Shown here: in pieces, positions 6,015 through 13,059 of the stretch
Position numbering within the stretch: the first letter of the stretch is position 1
How the letters are laid out: every line of letters begins with the position of its first letter
Assembly: GCA_018715545.1 (NCBI GenBank)
Contig: DVLK01000088.1
Location: 1 to 13,722 of the forward strand
DNA from: Candidatus Caccovivens faecavium
GTDB lineage: Bacteria; Bacillota; Clostridia; Christensenellales; UBA1242
Reading direction: 5' to 3'
DNA: 13,722 nt
Translations under genes and position numbers: made by a program
The notes under the pieces: generated by a model
Told to the model about the DNA's origin: nothing
Seen by the model: the letters and a program-made list of their open reading frames with translations, nothing else
Databases searched by the model: none

Positions 6015-8033
6015 CTATATACTACATTTGTTTAAACAAAAAGCTTGTTTGTCGGTCAAAGCTGTAAACTCACTTGGCTCTTGTGTCAATATAAAATCGT
6101 ATGGCAATGTCGATATGTATTCCATGTCCTCGTTCGTTAGTTCAGATGAAGTTCGTAAGACTAACATATTGTCAAACTCCACCTCTAAGCCAATAAGGTT
6201 ATTCTCATAAGCTAGATATTTCAACCTAAAATCACCTAAATGATAATCGGTGTTATAGAGTAAAACTTCTGTACCCTCACGGTTAGTAATATCTTCATGA
6301 GAATAATTTGTGACTTTTAAAAACTCCTGCGAGCTTGATGATAGAATGTTGTTTACCTGAACATTGGCAAGCACCTTAAAGGCGTTAATTTCAATCAGTG
6401 CATTGTTAACATCAGAATAACTCCATGTGGCGTCAAGTATGAGCGTTTCATTTTTAGAATTTGTAAGTAGCACAAAAGAGTTGTCGCGAGTGTAGACATA
6501 CAACACCCCTGTGTTGCACATTGGAACAAAAGCAAATATACAAGCCGTAATTGTCAAAAGCGAAGCTAGTGATACAAAGCCTAAAACTTTACCGCGGATT
6601 GACACCATAAAGAAACGACTTAACAAAAAAAACATGAAAAAGATTAGCCCTGACACTACAACATTGAAGGGAGATAATTGAACTACAAGCGATGTTTTAG
6701 AGAAAAATTGTGCTATCAAGTTTACTAGCGTGAAGATATAGCCACACAGCGTCAAAGTGAAACCCATAAACGGGAAGATCAGACAAACAATGACTGCAAC
6801 GCACAGGAACGGGTAAGCAATTGAAAACAGCGGAACGGTGAGCAAGTTATTAAAGAATGATAGAAGATTTAGCTTAGAATACATCATCGCCAAGAATGGT
6901 AAGATAGCAACAGTCGCACTTATCGAAACAGATAGCGAATTTGCAATAGCTTTCGGGAATAGCTTTTTAAGAAATTTAGATAAAATTGGATGAAGTAGAA
7001 CTATGCCCATAACACAAAAGTAACTCATTAAAAAGCCAATATCAAAAGCAAAGAGTGGCGATGTGATTAAAACCAATATGCCAGCAATGCCTAAGGTGTT
7101 TAAACTGTCGTAACACCTGCCCGATAATTGACTGGCAAGAAAAATAATACCCATAATCCCCGCTCTTAATATGGACGGCGCAAATGAACAGAGATAGGCA
7201 TAGACGATAAGCACAATGAAGCAAGTTAAAAAGTTTGCGAACCTATTTACCTTTAAGAGTTTTAAGATAAATCCGATTAGCGAAATTAGAAAAGTGACAT
7301 TGAGTCCTGATACCGCAAGTAGATGTAAAATGCCAGCGTCACGATAGGCGAAATATGTGTCATCGGAAATATCATTCGTGTAACCAAACAACACCGCATA
7401 TGCTGTTGCTCCATCGTCTGCACTCATATTCTCCACAAGCAAGTCTTTAACTCTAAGCCTAAATTTCTCTACGAGTTTAATATCGTTACCAAGAACATTG
7501 ATATCTTCTAAATCGACTTCCGCTGTGTAGCCAACTTTATTGCGATAATAGGTAAGATTGAAAGAGTTAAGGCTGAACAATTCTATCTCATCAAGCTCAG
7601 CTTCAAACTCAATAACATCACCGACACTTAAATTTCTGCCCGTGCCCTCGATTGTTAAATCCACATTCTTCACGCTCTTTCTGTTGACAGAAACATCTTT
7701 TAATAGATAGGTTGTCTTATCTTCCTCATACTCCACATCGTCCGATAGCCTACCCGAAACCGATACCACTCCATCAAATTTTTCAATGGAATAGGTATTC
7801 ATTCCAACGAAATACCAACAACCGCCAAACAGCATGGTAGCAAGAAGTAAAAACAAGAGAAAAAACTTTTTAAAACATAACATACTTGCGCTAAGAGCAA
7901 CTAATATGCTGACAAATAGCACAATATGTTGAATACTGAGGTCAAAGATATATCGCGTCACAGATATTGAGAAAAGTAACGCTAAAAAACAATAAAAAAA
8001 TGGTCGTGGATTGATGTAAGTAAAAGTTTTCAT
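6015..8033 (-). CDS. comEC: ComEC/Rec2-type DNA uptake channel, degenerate C-terminal domain
   Basis: ComEC is the inner-membrane channel that brings single-stranded DNA into the cytoplasm during natural transformation. This 672-residue protein has N-terminal membrane segments in residues 11-75, a soluble region (about 80-195, the OB-like part), the competence core starting at ATAYAVLFG (209-217) with LHLLAVSGLNV (236-246) and APSILRAGIM (285-294), and further membrane segments to about 502. The final 170 residues occupy the place of the usual metallo-beta-lactamase domain, but HxHxDH is absent and the domain is short. The core motif normally ends SGLHV; here the His is N245. A TGA lies in frame just upstream of ATG 8033, which fixes the start; no clear RBS is visible. 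It probably belongs to an operon with the 106-residue gene before it and holA after it. Confidence 0.92.
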   Translation of the reverse strand: MKTFTYINPRPFFYCFLALLFSISVTRYIFDLSIQHIVLFVSILVALSASMLCFKKFFLLFLLLATMLFGGCWYFVGMNTYSIEKFDGVVSVSGRLSDDVEYEEDKTTYLLKDVSVNRKSVKNVDLTIEGTGRNLSVGDVIEFEAELDEIELFSLNSFNLTYYRNKVGYTAEVDLEDINVLGNDIKLVEKFRLRVKDLLVENMSADDGATAYAVLFGYTNDISDDTYFAYRDAGILHLLAVSGLNVTFLISLIGFILKLLKVNRFANFLTCFIVLIVYAYLCSFAPSILRAGIMGIIFLASQLSGRCYDSLNTLGIAGILVLITSPLFAFDIGFLMSYFCVMGIVLLHPILSKFLKKLFPKAIANSLSVSISATVAILPFLAMMYSKLNLLSFFNNLLTVPLFSIAYPFLCVAVIVCLIFPFMGFTLTLCGYIFTLVNLIAQFFSKTSLVVQLSPFNVVVSGLIFFMFFLLSRFFMVSIRGKVLGFVSLASLLTITACIFAFVPMCNTGVLYVYTRDNSFVLLTNSKNETLILDATWSYSDVNNALIEINAFKVLANVQVNNILSSSSQEFLKVTNYSHEDITNREGTEVLLYNTDYHLGDFRLKYLAYENNLIGLEVEFDNMLVLRTSSELTNEDMEYISTLPYDFILTQEPSEFTALTDKQAFCLNKCSI

Positions 8034-8087
8034 TCTTGATTTATATCATAACATAAAACACAAGAAAAATAAAGAGAAAATAACTTA

Positions 8088-8408
8088 CTACCTCATCTTT
8101 TTTGTACTTGATGAGAAAAACTCCACCATATCTTCAAGTTTAGTGATGCATTCTTCATTTTTCATTATAAAATTTTTTAATACACTATCAACAGTAGACG
8201 CATTTTGCAAACTCAAAGGGAGCTCCTTTTGATATAGCGTCTTCTTTATTTCTATAAAATTACTATCTTGAAGTTCAAAGATATATAATTTAAATGCATT
8301 ATCATCTTTCACTTTAACTTTGTCTAAATAGTGCTTTTGAAAAGGGTATATTGCATATCCTAATTTAGTTCCTGGAATTTTAACAGGTTCTGTTATAATG
8401 TATGGCAT
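8088..8408 (-). CDS. Hypothetical 106-residue cytoplasmic protein
   Basis: I do not recognise the family. The protein is soluble, basic at the C-terminus and contains one cysteine (in NEECITK). The first 45 residues look like strands (YIITEPVKIPG, LGYAIYPF, FKLYIFEL) and the rest like helices. The start is well supported: AGGAGG (8414-8419) lies 5 nt before ATG 8408. Only 54 nt without a terminator separate its stop from comEC, so it is likely the first gene of the operon with comEC and holA. That position does not reveal its function. Confidence 0.82.
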   Translation of the reverse strand: MPYIITEPVKIPGTKLGYAIYPFQKHYLDKVKVKDDNAFKLYIFELQDSNFIEIKKTLYQKELPLSLQNASTVDSVLKNFIMKNEECITKLEDMVEFFSSSTKKMR

Positions 8409-8434
8409 GTAGCCCTCCTTTTGACGATTTTTTC

Positions 8435-8440
8435 ATTATA
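8435..8440 (-). promoter_or_regulatory. Extended -10 promoter of the 106-residue gene / comEC / holA
   Basis: On the minus strand a perfect TATAAT is preceded by TGTGA, giving the TGn extended -10 element. The -35 region is AT-rich with no good hexamer. Initiation near 8428 would give a leader of about 20 nt. No stronger promoter is seen directly before comEC, so this one probably serves the whole operon. Confidence 0.6.
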
Positions 8441-8502
8441 TCACAGGGCTCGCAGGTAATTTTAGCTACTTTTAGATATTTAAAAATATTTTTGTCGAAG
8501 TT

Positions 8503-8531
8503 TTGGTTTTCTCTTTAAAATTATGTATAAT
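8503..8531 (+). promoter_or_regulatory. Promoter of the 232-residue membrane gene
   Basis: TTGGTT (8503-8508), 17 nt, TATAAT (8526-8531). The -10 box is perfect and the -35 box keeps TTG. It is divergent from the promoter at 8435-8440, about 60 nt away. Initiation near 8538 leaves a leader of 28-47 nt depending on the start used. Confidence 0.65.
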
Positions 8532-8584
8532 GCAATTAGAGGTAGAACACGAAGTTTAAAAAAGAATGGCTAACAAAAAAATAT

Positions 8585-9283
8585 TTGAATGAAAGAACAA
8601 TCTATTTTTCGCTAGGTTCGCTTGTTCTTAACTTTTTTATGGGCTTTGTAAAGGTCATTATATCTGCCTTTATAAAGTCCCTGACTTTTGGCTTCAACGG
8701 AGTGTATAACATTATATTAGGCTTCGCCAAAAACACCGCCATCAAAGAGTATAATAATGCTGAAAAAATAGAAGATAGAAAAGAGGAAGAAAGAAAAAGA
8801 AAAAAGTATAATTATGAAACTAAATCTTGCTATAAACTTTGCTTCTATAATTTAGGGGCTTCCGTCTTATATCTCATTCTAAGCATTTTAACCACCTTTG
8901 TTATACCAGAATTTTCAACATACGGTATATCTGTCGCTCTGCTCATCGCTTGCATAGCCTTTTCTAAACTCATCATGGGAATAGTGAGTGCCGTAAAAAC
9001 AAGAAAGGTTGACAATATCATAATTCACTACATCAAATTCATCAACCTTTCCGATGGATTAATATCACTTTCACTTTGTCAAAGCGCTCTTTTATGCCTT
9101 GACGGCGTAACAGAGGTCACTTCATTTTATAGCGGTATTGGTGGAATAGTATTTTCCTCGCTAGCCATACTTCTCTCTATATATATGCTTCTTGAATTAA
9201 GATTTATAAAAAAGCGCCGAATGATTGAAATTTCTGACCTATTTGAAAATGAAGATAAAAATATACCATTAAAATATGAATGA
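8585..9283 (+). CDS. Hypothetical multi-pass membrane protein, uncertain start
   Basis: A 232-residue protein of unrecognised family. Hydrophobic segments lie near 8-31, 86-107, 113-135, 155-172 and 183-204. A strongly charged loop at 58-76 (EKIEDRKEEERKRKK) separates the first from the second, and a basic patch (KKRRM) follows the last. The frame is open from 8546, but its only upstream start codon is TTG 8585, with no RBS. An ATG at 8566 in another frame reads MANKKIFE and stops. Removing one A from the A7 run (8575-8581) would join that ATG to this frame, giving MANKKYLNERTIYF. The real N-terminus may therefore involve slippage or a sequence error. It is monocistronic, with its own promoter and a terminator shared with lysS. 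Confidence 0.78.
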   Translation: MNERTIYFSLGSLVLNFFMGFVKVIISAFIKSLTFGFNGVYNIILGFAKNTAIKEYNNAEKIEDRKEEERKRKKYNYETKSCYKLCFYNLGASVLYLILSILTTFVIPEFSTYGISVALLIACIAFSKLIMGIVSAVKTRKVDNIIIHYIKFINLSDGLISLSLCQSALLCLDGVTEVTSFYSGIGGIVFSSLAILLSIYMLLELRFIKKRRMIEISDLFENEDKNIPLKYE

Positions 9284-9347
9284 TAATTAAAATTAATAAA
9301 GTAATATTATAATATTAAGTATAATAAAAGATAATTTATTAAATTAA

Positions 9348-9374
9348 AAAACATATTGATTTTCAATATGTTTT
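9348..9374. terminator. Shared convergent terminator (membrane gene / lysS)
   Basis: AAAACATATTGA, loop TTT, TCAATATGTTTT forms a perfect 12-bp stem. On the minus strand it is followed by TTTTTAATTTAATAA, so it works best for lysS. The plus side has only the four T within the stem. The remaining 9284-9347 is very AT-rich with no other feature. Confidence 0.8.
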
Positions 9375-9384
9375 AACTGCTTAT

Positions 9385-10842
9385 TTATTTCATAAGAGGG
9401 AAGAGAACAACATCTCTAATATTAGGACGGTCAAAGATGAATTGTAAAAATCTATCAATACCAAAGCCTAGCCCTGAGATTGGAGGCATACCGTGCTCCA
9501 TGGCAAGCAAGAAATCTTCATCAACATCCATTGTTTCTTCATCGCCTGCCTTCTTTTCTTCAAGTTGAAGTTCCAGCGTCTTTCTCTGCACGATTGGGTC
9601 TACAAGCTCGCTGTAAGCTTTGACAAGTTCAGCTCCGCCTGCGACAACTTGAAAGACATCAATTATACGATCGTCCTTATCATTACGCCTTGCAAGAGGA
9701 ATAAGAGAAGCTGGATAATTATAGAGAATAGTAGGGTTGACGATGCCAGCGCGTATCTTTCTCTTGTAAACATAGTCAATTAAAGTTCTAACGCTTTTAC
9801 ACTCTTCAAGTTCTTGATAACCAAAAAGCTTTCTATCAACAATGATTTTTTTAAGCTCATCCACATTATCAATATCAAGAAAATCACAGCCTAAAAGTTC
9901 TCTCATTTTTGCAACATAATCAATCCTTGTCCAATCGCCGTCAAATTCGATCTCTTGACCTTGATAATTAATCTTTGTTGTGCCTACACATTCCTTCATA
10001 AGTTTGATAAGCATATCGTGGAAAAATTCGATGTTGTTTTCATAGTTCCAATAGGAAGCATACCACTCCACCTGAGTAAACTCTTGTAAGTGCGATGGGT
10101 CCATACCTTCATTTCTAAAATCTTTTCCAAGTTCAAAAACTCTGTCAATACCCGCACCAATACATTGCTTTAAATAGCACTCTGTGGCAATACGCAAATT
10201 GCACTCAATATCAAGCGCATTGTGGTGCGTAAAGAATGGCTTTGCACTTGCCCCCGAAACACTTGTTTGAAGTATTGGAGTTTCCACTTCAATAAAACCA
10301 TTGTCCTCCAAAAATCTTCTGATGAAAGAAACTACTTTGCTTCTTGTCAAGAAAATCTTTCTGGCATCTTCATTTGTAATTAAATCAAGGTATCTCTGCC
10401 TATACTTAATCTCTGTATCTACTACACCATGGAATTTTTCTGGCAACGGACGAAGAGTTTTGGAAAGGAGAGTGATTTTCTCTGCCTTAACCGTGATTTC
10501 TCCCGTCTGAGTTGCATACACCTCGCCTTCCACGCCGATAAAGTCGCCAATATCAATCATCTTTTTATAGAAATTGTAGTCCTCTTCACTAAACTCATTT
10601 CGTCCAACCGAAATTTGAATTTTGTCATAGACATCTCTTATCTGGCAAAAGCCAAATTTACCCATGATACGGCGAAAAATTATTCTGCCAGCAATTTTAA
10701 CATGCTCGCCTAACTTTTCCCTTGATTCGCTAATTGTGCAAGTTCTTTCATATTTTTCTTTATAAGGAATCTCACCGCTTTTTTTTAATTCTTCAATTTT
10801 TTGCCTTCTTATATCAATCTCGCTCGATAAATTTTCTTCCAT
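9385..10842 (-). CDS. lysS: Lysine--tRNA ligase, class II
   Basis: This enzyme charges tRNA-Lys with lysine using ATP, in the cytoplasm. The 485 residues match the usual length. An N-terminal OB-fold anticodon-binding domain (about 48-125) is followed by the class II catalytic core: motif 1 near 177-191 (LEDNGFIEVETPILQ), THHNALD (205-211), motif 2 near 234-262 with the FRNEG loop (242-246), and motif 3 near 457-466 (GLGFGIDRFL). It ends with IRDVVLFP, as the family does. Unlike the common RHNPEFT motif-2 form it has SHLQEFTQVEWY, seen in a divergent LysRS branch. ATG 10842 has GGAGG at 10847-10851, only 4 nt away. It is monocistronic. Confidence 0.96.
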   Translation of the reverse strand: MEENLSSEIDIRRQKIEELKKSGEIPYKEKYERTCTISESREKLGEHVKIAGRIIFRRIMGKFGFCQIRDVYDKIQISVGRNEFSEEDYNFYKKMIDIGDFIGVEGEVYATQTGEITVKAEKITLLSKTLRPLPEKFHGVVDTEIKYRQRYLDLITNEDARKIFLTRSKVVSFIRRFLEDNGFIEVETPILQTSVSGASAKPFFTHHNALDIECNLRIATECYLKQCIGAGIDRVFELGKDFRNEGMDPSHLQEFTQVEWYASYWNYENNIEFFHDMLIKLMKECVGTTKINYQGQEIEFDGDWTRIDYVAKMRELLGCDFLDIDNVDELKKIIVDRKLFGYQELEECKSVRTLIDYVYKRKIRAGIVNPTILYNYPASLIPLARRNDKDDRIIDVFQVVAGGAELVKAYSELVDPIVQRKTLELQLEEKKAGDEETMDVDEDFLLAMEHGMPPISGLGFGIDRFLQFIFDRPNIRDVVLFPLMK

Positions 10843-10870
10843 TTTGCCTCCGAAAAAAACTAATAAGTAA

Positions 10871-10900
10871 TATATATCACAAAAATAGCTATAAAGTCAA
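10871..10900 (-). promoter_or_regulatory. Promoter of lysS
   Basis: On the minus strand TTGACT (10895-10900), 18 nt, TATATA (10871-10876), with TGA before the -10 box (extended -10). No T-box leader is present; the distance from start site to ATG is only about 20-25 nt. Confidence 0.65.
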
Positions 10901-10945
10901 GCAAAAGAAATATAAGATTAAGTCCATTTCGTTTTTCATAATTTT

Positions 10946-11063
10946 TTTGGTATGGTATAATAACGCTCGACAGGTTTAGTGATGACAAAGTATTTTAGTT
11001 CCCTTATCAACTTTTTTCAGCTCTTTAATTATGCCATACCAAAGAAAATAAGGGAACTAAAAT
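10946..11063. repeat. Two interleaved inverted repeats between lysS and the DUF2207 gene
   Basis: Repeat a is TTTGGTATGGTATAATAA (10946-10963); its inverted partner is at 11026-11043 (16 of 18 matched). Repeat b is ATTTTAGTTCCCTTAT (10992-11007), with a perfect inverted partner at 11048-11063. The order is a, b, a', b', so the two stems interlock. Copy a contains an extended -10 box (TGGTATAAT) on the plus strand, and a' contains TGGCATAAT on the minus strand. Copy b' contains AAGGGA 7 nt before an ATG (11062) on the plus strand. A 27-codon plus-strand frame (10982-11065, MTKYFSSLINFF...KKIRELK) spans b to b' and overlaps that ATG as ATGA. Coding status is undecided. Confidence 0.7.
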
Positions 11064-11099
11064 GAAGAAGATGAAATTGATTATTATTATCCAAATATA

Positions 11100-12290
11100 T
11101 TAAGCTTTTTTCTTCTTTTTCTTTGAGGAAGAACTGAACAATCCACCAAATATTGATGCCCCTTCTCCAAATATAAGAATAGTTGCCAACATCCCTATCG
11201 CCAAAACCAATTCATGCCTTTCTTTTTTGCTTATTGTTTTTGCAAAATTGTATTTTTCAATCCATTTATTGCTGACATTTAAAACATACGCAAATGGAAT
11301 AACATCATAAAAATGTTTTGGATTTTCGTTAATCAGTACGTCTATTCTTTCTTTTTCGGCAAGTTCTAAATATTCTTTCAAACCTAAAAGTTGCCCAATA
11401 ACTATTTTCCCCTCTTTATTGTGATATTCCATAAAAGGACAAAGAATATAGGTCAAAAGACAGAGCAGTGTTACGATAGCAATAAAAATAGTCACATAAA
11501 GGTTGTTTATTGAAAAAACTATGTTTAACGCTGCTAAAATTAAAAACAAAACAACACCAATAATATATAGAACAATCATTTTTAATTTTTTTTGCAAATA
11601 CACCTTGTTTGCCACAGAGGAAAAGAAAGTGCTTATTAAAAATATCAAAATTCCTAAAATAATAGAAGGCGTACCACCATTACCAAAAAAGTAAGAGAGA
11701 AAGATAAGTGTCAAGGTTATGCCTAAGGTAAACCACATAGATGCACTTTCCACCTTAGAACTAAAATATTTTTTATGATTTTCATTCCTTATTTGAGTTT
11801 TAATATTTGTCGCGATAGGCTTAATTAAATTTGGCAAGTCCTTCAAATTCACTTCATTCGCCGTTCTAAAAATTGAATTAAACATCGTCTTTTCATAATC
11901 TTTCATTTTATCATCGGCTTCTTTAATTTTTTTCAGCATTATCGTCTTTTTATCTACCTCACTGACTTCAAGATATTCTCTGTCTGCCCAATAGATTAAT
12001 AGAGCACTAATATCTCTATCATCCACTTTTTTATCAATAACATAACCAGCGTCAGCAGGTGTCATGTTGTCAGGCGCATTAAATTCAACAATTTTTACAA
12101 CCGCTTTTCGTTTATTTAATATAAAAAATACAATCAGTCCGATTAAATAGGCTGAGCAAAGCACCGCACCTATTATAAATATTACGCTTTGAGAACTTAT
12201 ACCTATATAGTTTTCTAACGGAAAAATACAAAGTGCAATTATTACTAATATTATAAACGCAATTGAGATTGTAATTAAATTCTTTTTCAT
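11100..12290 (-). CDS. DUF2207-type membrane protein lacking the N-terminal extracellular domain
   Basis: A 396-residue membrane protein. Segments typical of the C-terminal half of DUF2207 proteins are MTPADAGYVIDKKVDDRDISA (76-96, followed by ALLIYWADREYLEV) and GLKEYLELAEKERIDVLINENPKHFYDVIPFAYVLNVSNKWIEKY (303-347, given in parts as the family signature). Hydrophobic segments lie near 5-23, 36-57, 184-202, 207-225, 236-258 and 262-283, with a weaker one near 361-380. Full family members are about 550-650 residues with a signal peptide and a 200-residue exported domain; here two membrane helices stand in that place. The C-terminus is Ser/Lys-rich (SSSSKKKKKKA). ATG 12290 is chosen because GGAG is 5 nt before it, while the in-frame GTG 12296 overlaps that RBS. 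The family function is unknown. Confidence 0.88.
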   Translation of the reverse strand: MKKNLITISIAFIILVIIALCIFPLENYIGISSQSVIFIIGAVLCSAYLIGLIVFFILNKRKAVVKIVEFNAPDNMTPADAGYVIDKKVDDRDISALLIYWADREYLEVSEVDKKTIMLKKIKEADDKMKDYEKTMFNSIFRTANEVNLKDLPNLIKPIATNIKTQIRNENHKKYFSSKVESASMWFTLGITLTLIFLSYFFGNGGTPSIILGILIFLISTFFSSVANKVYLQKKLKMIVLYIIGVVLFLILAALNIVFSINNLYVTIFIAIVTLLCLLTYILCPFMEYHNKEGKIVIGQLLGLKEYLELAEKERIDVLINENPKHFYDVIPFAYVLNVSNKWIEKYNFAKTISKKERHELVLAIGMLATILIFGEGASIFGGLFSSSSKKKKKKA

Positions 12291-12313
12291 GCACACTCCA
12301 ATAATTTAAATAC

Positions 12314-12342
12314 ATTATAATAAAAAACAAACTTTAAAGCAA
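12314..12342 (-). promoter_or_regulatory. Possible promoter of the DUF2207 gene
   Basis: On the minus strand TTGCTT (12337-12342), 17 nt, TATAAT (12314-12319). The -10 box is perfect. It lies downstream of the hairpin/U-tract at 12351-12404, so the gene may be read both from here and by read-through. Confidence 0.5.
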
Positions 12343-12350
12343 ATTTATAA

Positions 12351-12460
12351 AATAAAAAAGAAAGTGCCACGAGTGATATTTATATACTCAATTTCACGGG
12401 ACTTCAAGTATATAGACTTAAATTAGTCAATCTCTTTCATATATTAGTCTACATATTATA
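12351..12460 (-). ncRNA. Candidate small RNA or attenuator leader
   Basis: On the minus strand a TATAAT (12455-12460) precedes about 100 nt with no long frame. The RNA ends with AAGTCCC (12404-12398) able to pair with GGCACTT (12368-12362) except for one C-C mismatch. This encloses an inner hairpin, GAGTATAT with ATATcACTC (12389-12371), followed by TTTCTTTTTTATT: a terminator. A competing stem, TATATACT (12414-12407) with AGTATATA (12388-12381), would hold the first terminator arm in its loop. The -35 region is weak. It is either an independent small RNA or a regulated leader of the DUF2207 gene. No known riboswitch or T-box consensus was recognised. Confidence 0.4.
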
Positions 12461-12494
12461 ATTGAAAAAGTAAACATAATAAAAACAATATTTA

Positions 12495-12525
12495 GTAAAA
12501 AATAAAAAGAGAACAACTGTTCTCT
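12495..12525 (-). terminator. Terminator of rplS
   Basis: The arms AGAGAACA (12508-12515) and TGTTCTCT (12518-12525) form a tight hairpin that begins immediately after the rplS stop on the minus strand. TTTTTATTTTTTAC follows. Confidence 0.88.
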
Positions 12526-12526
12526 C

Positions 12527-12877
12527 TTATTTATTGTCTGCTGCTTTAACCTTAGCCGCTTTACCTGTGAGATTTCTAACATAATAAAGTTTTGCTCTCT
12601 TTGGCTTGCCCTTTCTTGTCACTTCAATGCTAGCAATTTTTGGTGAATGGATAGGATAGGTTTTCTCCACGCCCACACCATAAGATATTTTTCTTACAGT
12701 GAAGGTTTCTCTAATTCCACCGTTCTTTCTGGCAATAACCACACCTTCAAAAGCTTGAATTCTTTCCTTGTCGCCCTCCTTGATTTTGACATTGACCTTT
12801 ACAGTGTCACCAATAGAAAACTCAGGAACATTCTCTTTCATGTTTTCTCTTTCAATTTGGTCAATTACATTAGCCAT
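12527..12877 (-). CDS. rplS: 50S ribosomal protein L19
   Basis: L19 sits at the 30S-50S interface of the ribosome. The 116 residues match the family length. Characteristic segments are FSIGDTVKVNVKIKEGDKERIQAFEGVVIA (20-49), the RKNGGIRETFTVRKISYGVGVEKTYP loop (50-75) and the basic end GKPKRAKLYYVRNLTGKAAK. AAGGAG (12885-12890) lies 7 nt before ATG 12877. Unlike the common rpsP-rimM-trmD-rplS arrangement, it is alone here, with its own promoter, leader and terminator. Confidence 0.97.
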   Translation of the reverse strand: MANVIDQIERENMKENVPEFSIGDTVKVNVKIKEGDKERIQAFEGVVIARKNGGIRETFTVRKISYGVGVEKTYPIHSPKIASIEVTRKGKPKRAKLYYVRNLTGKAAKVKAADNK

Positions 12878-12950
12878 GACTTATCTCCTTTTTTCAGATT
12901 TTCGACATGATGCTCATAAAGCTTCCAGCCCCAGCGGAACATCCGAAGTC
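12878..12950 (-). promoter_or_regulatory. Folded 5' leader of rplS, possible L19 autoregulatory leader
   Basis: The 73-nt leader is far richer in G and C than its surroundings. On the minus strand TTCGGATG (12947-12940) can pair with CATC (12912-12909) and CGAA (12904-12901) around a bulge. TTCC (12939-12936) pairs with GGAA (12926-12923) inside, around GCTGGGGCT. The first bases GACTT can also pair with AAGTC directly before the start codon. Autoregulatory L19 leaders are known in Firmicutes; assignment to that family is inference. Confidence 0.55.
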
Positions 12951-12956
12951 CATAGC

Positions 12957-12985
12957 ATTATAGCATAAAGATTTTAAAAATACAA
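12957..12985 (-). promoter_or_regulatory. Promoter of rplS
   Basis: On the minus strand TTGTAT (12980-12985), 17 nt, TATAAT (12957-12962), with TGC before the -10 box (extended -10). Predicted initiation is near 12950. Confidence 0.75.
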
Positions 12986-13059
12986 GTATTTACGAAAATT
13001 TTTTATCAAATATTGAGCCGTTTTAAAGTTTGCGCCTTGCAACAACAAAAATATCAAGC

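Noticed and set aside
10301..10979. Plus-strand open frames of 69, 94 and 81 residues over lysS
   Set aside because: All are shadows of the lysS frame or of its AT-rich promoter region.
12351..12460. T-box leader
   Set aside because: CGTGGCACT faintly resembles part of the T-box sequence, but the full T-box core is absent and the downstream gene is not an aminoacyl-tRNA synthetase or amino acid gene.
12963..13059. Terminator for the MBL-fold gene
   Set aside because: Only a 4-bp TTGC/GCAA hairpin without a following U run was found.
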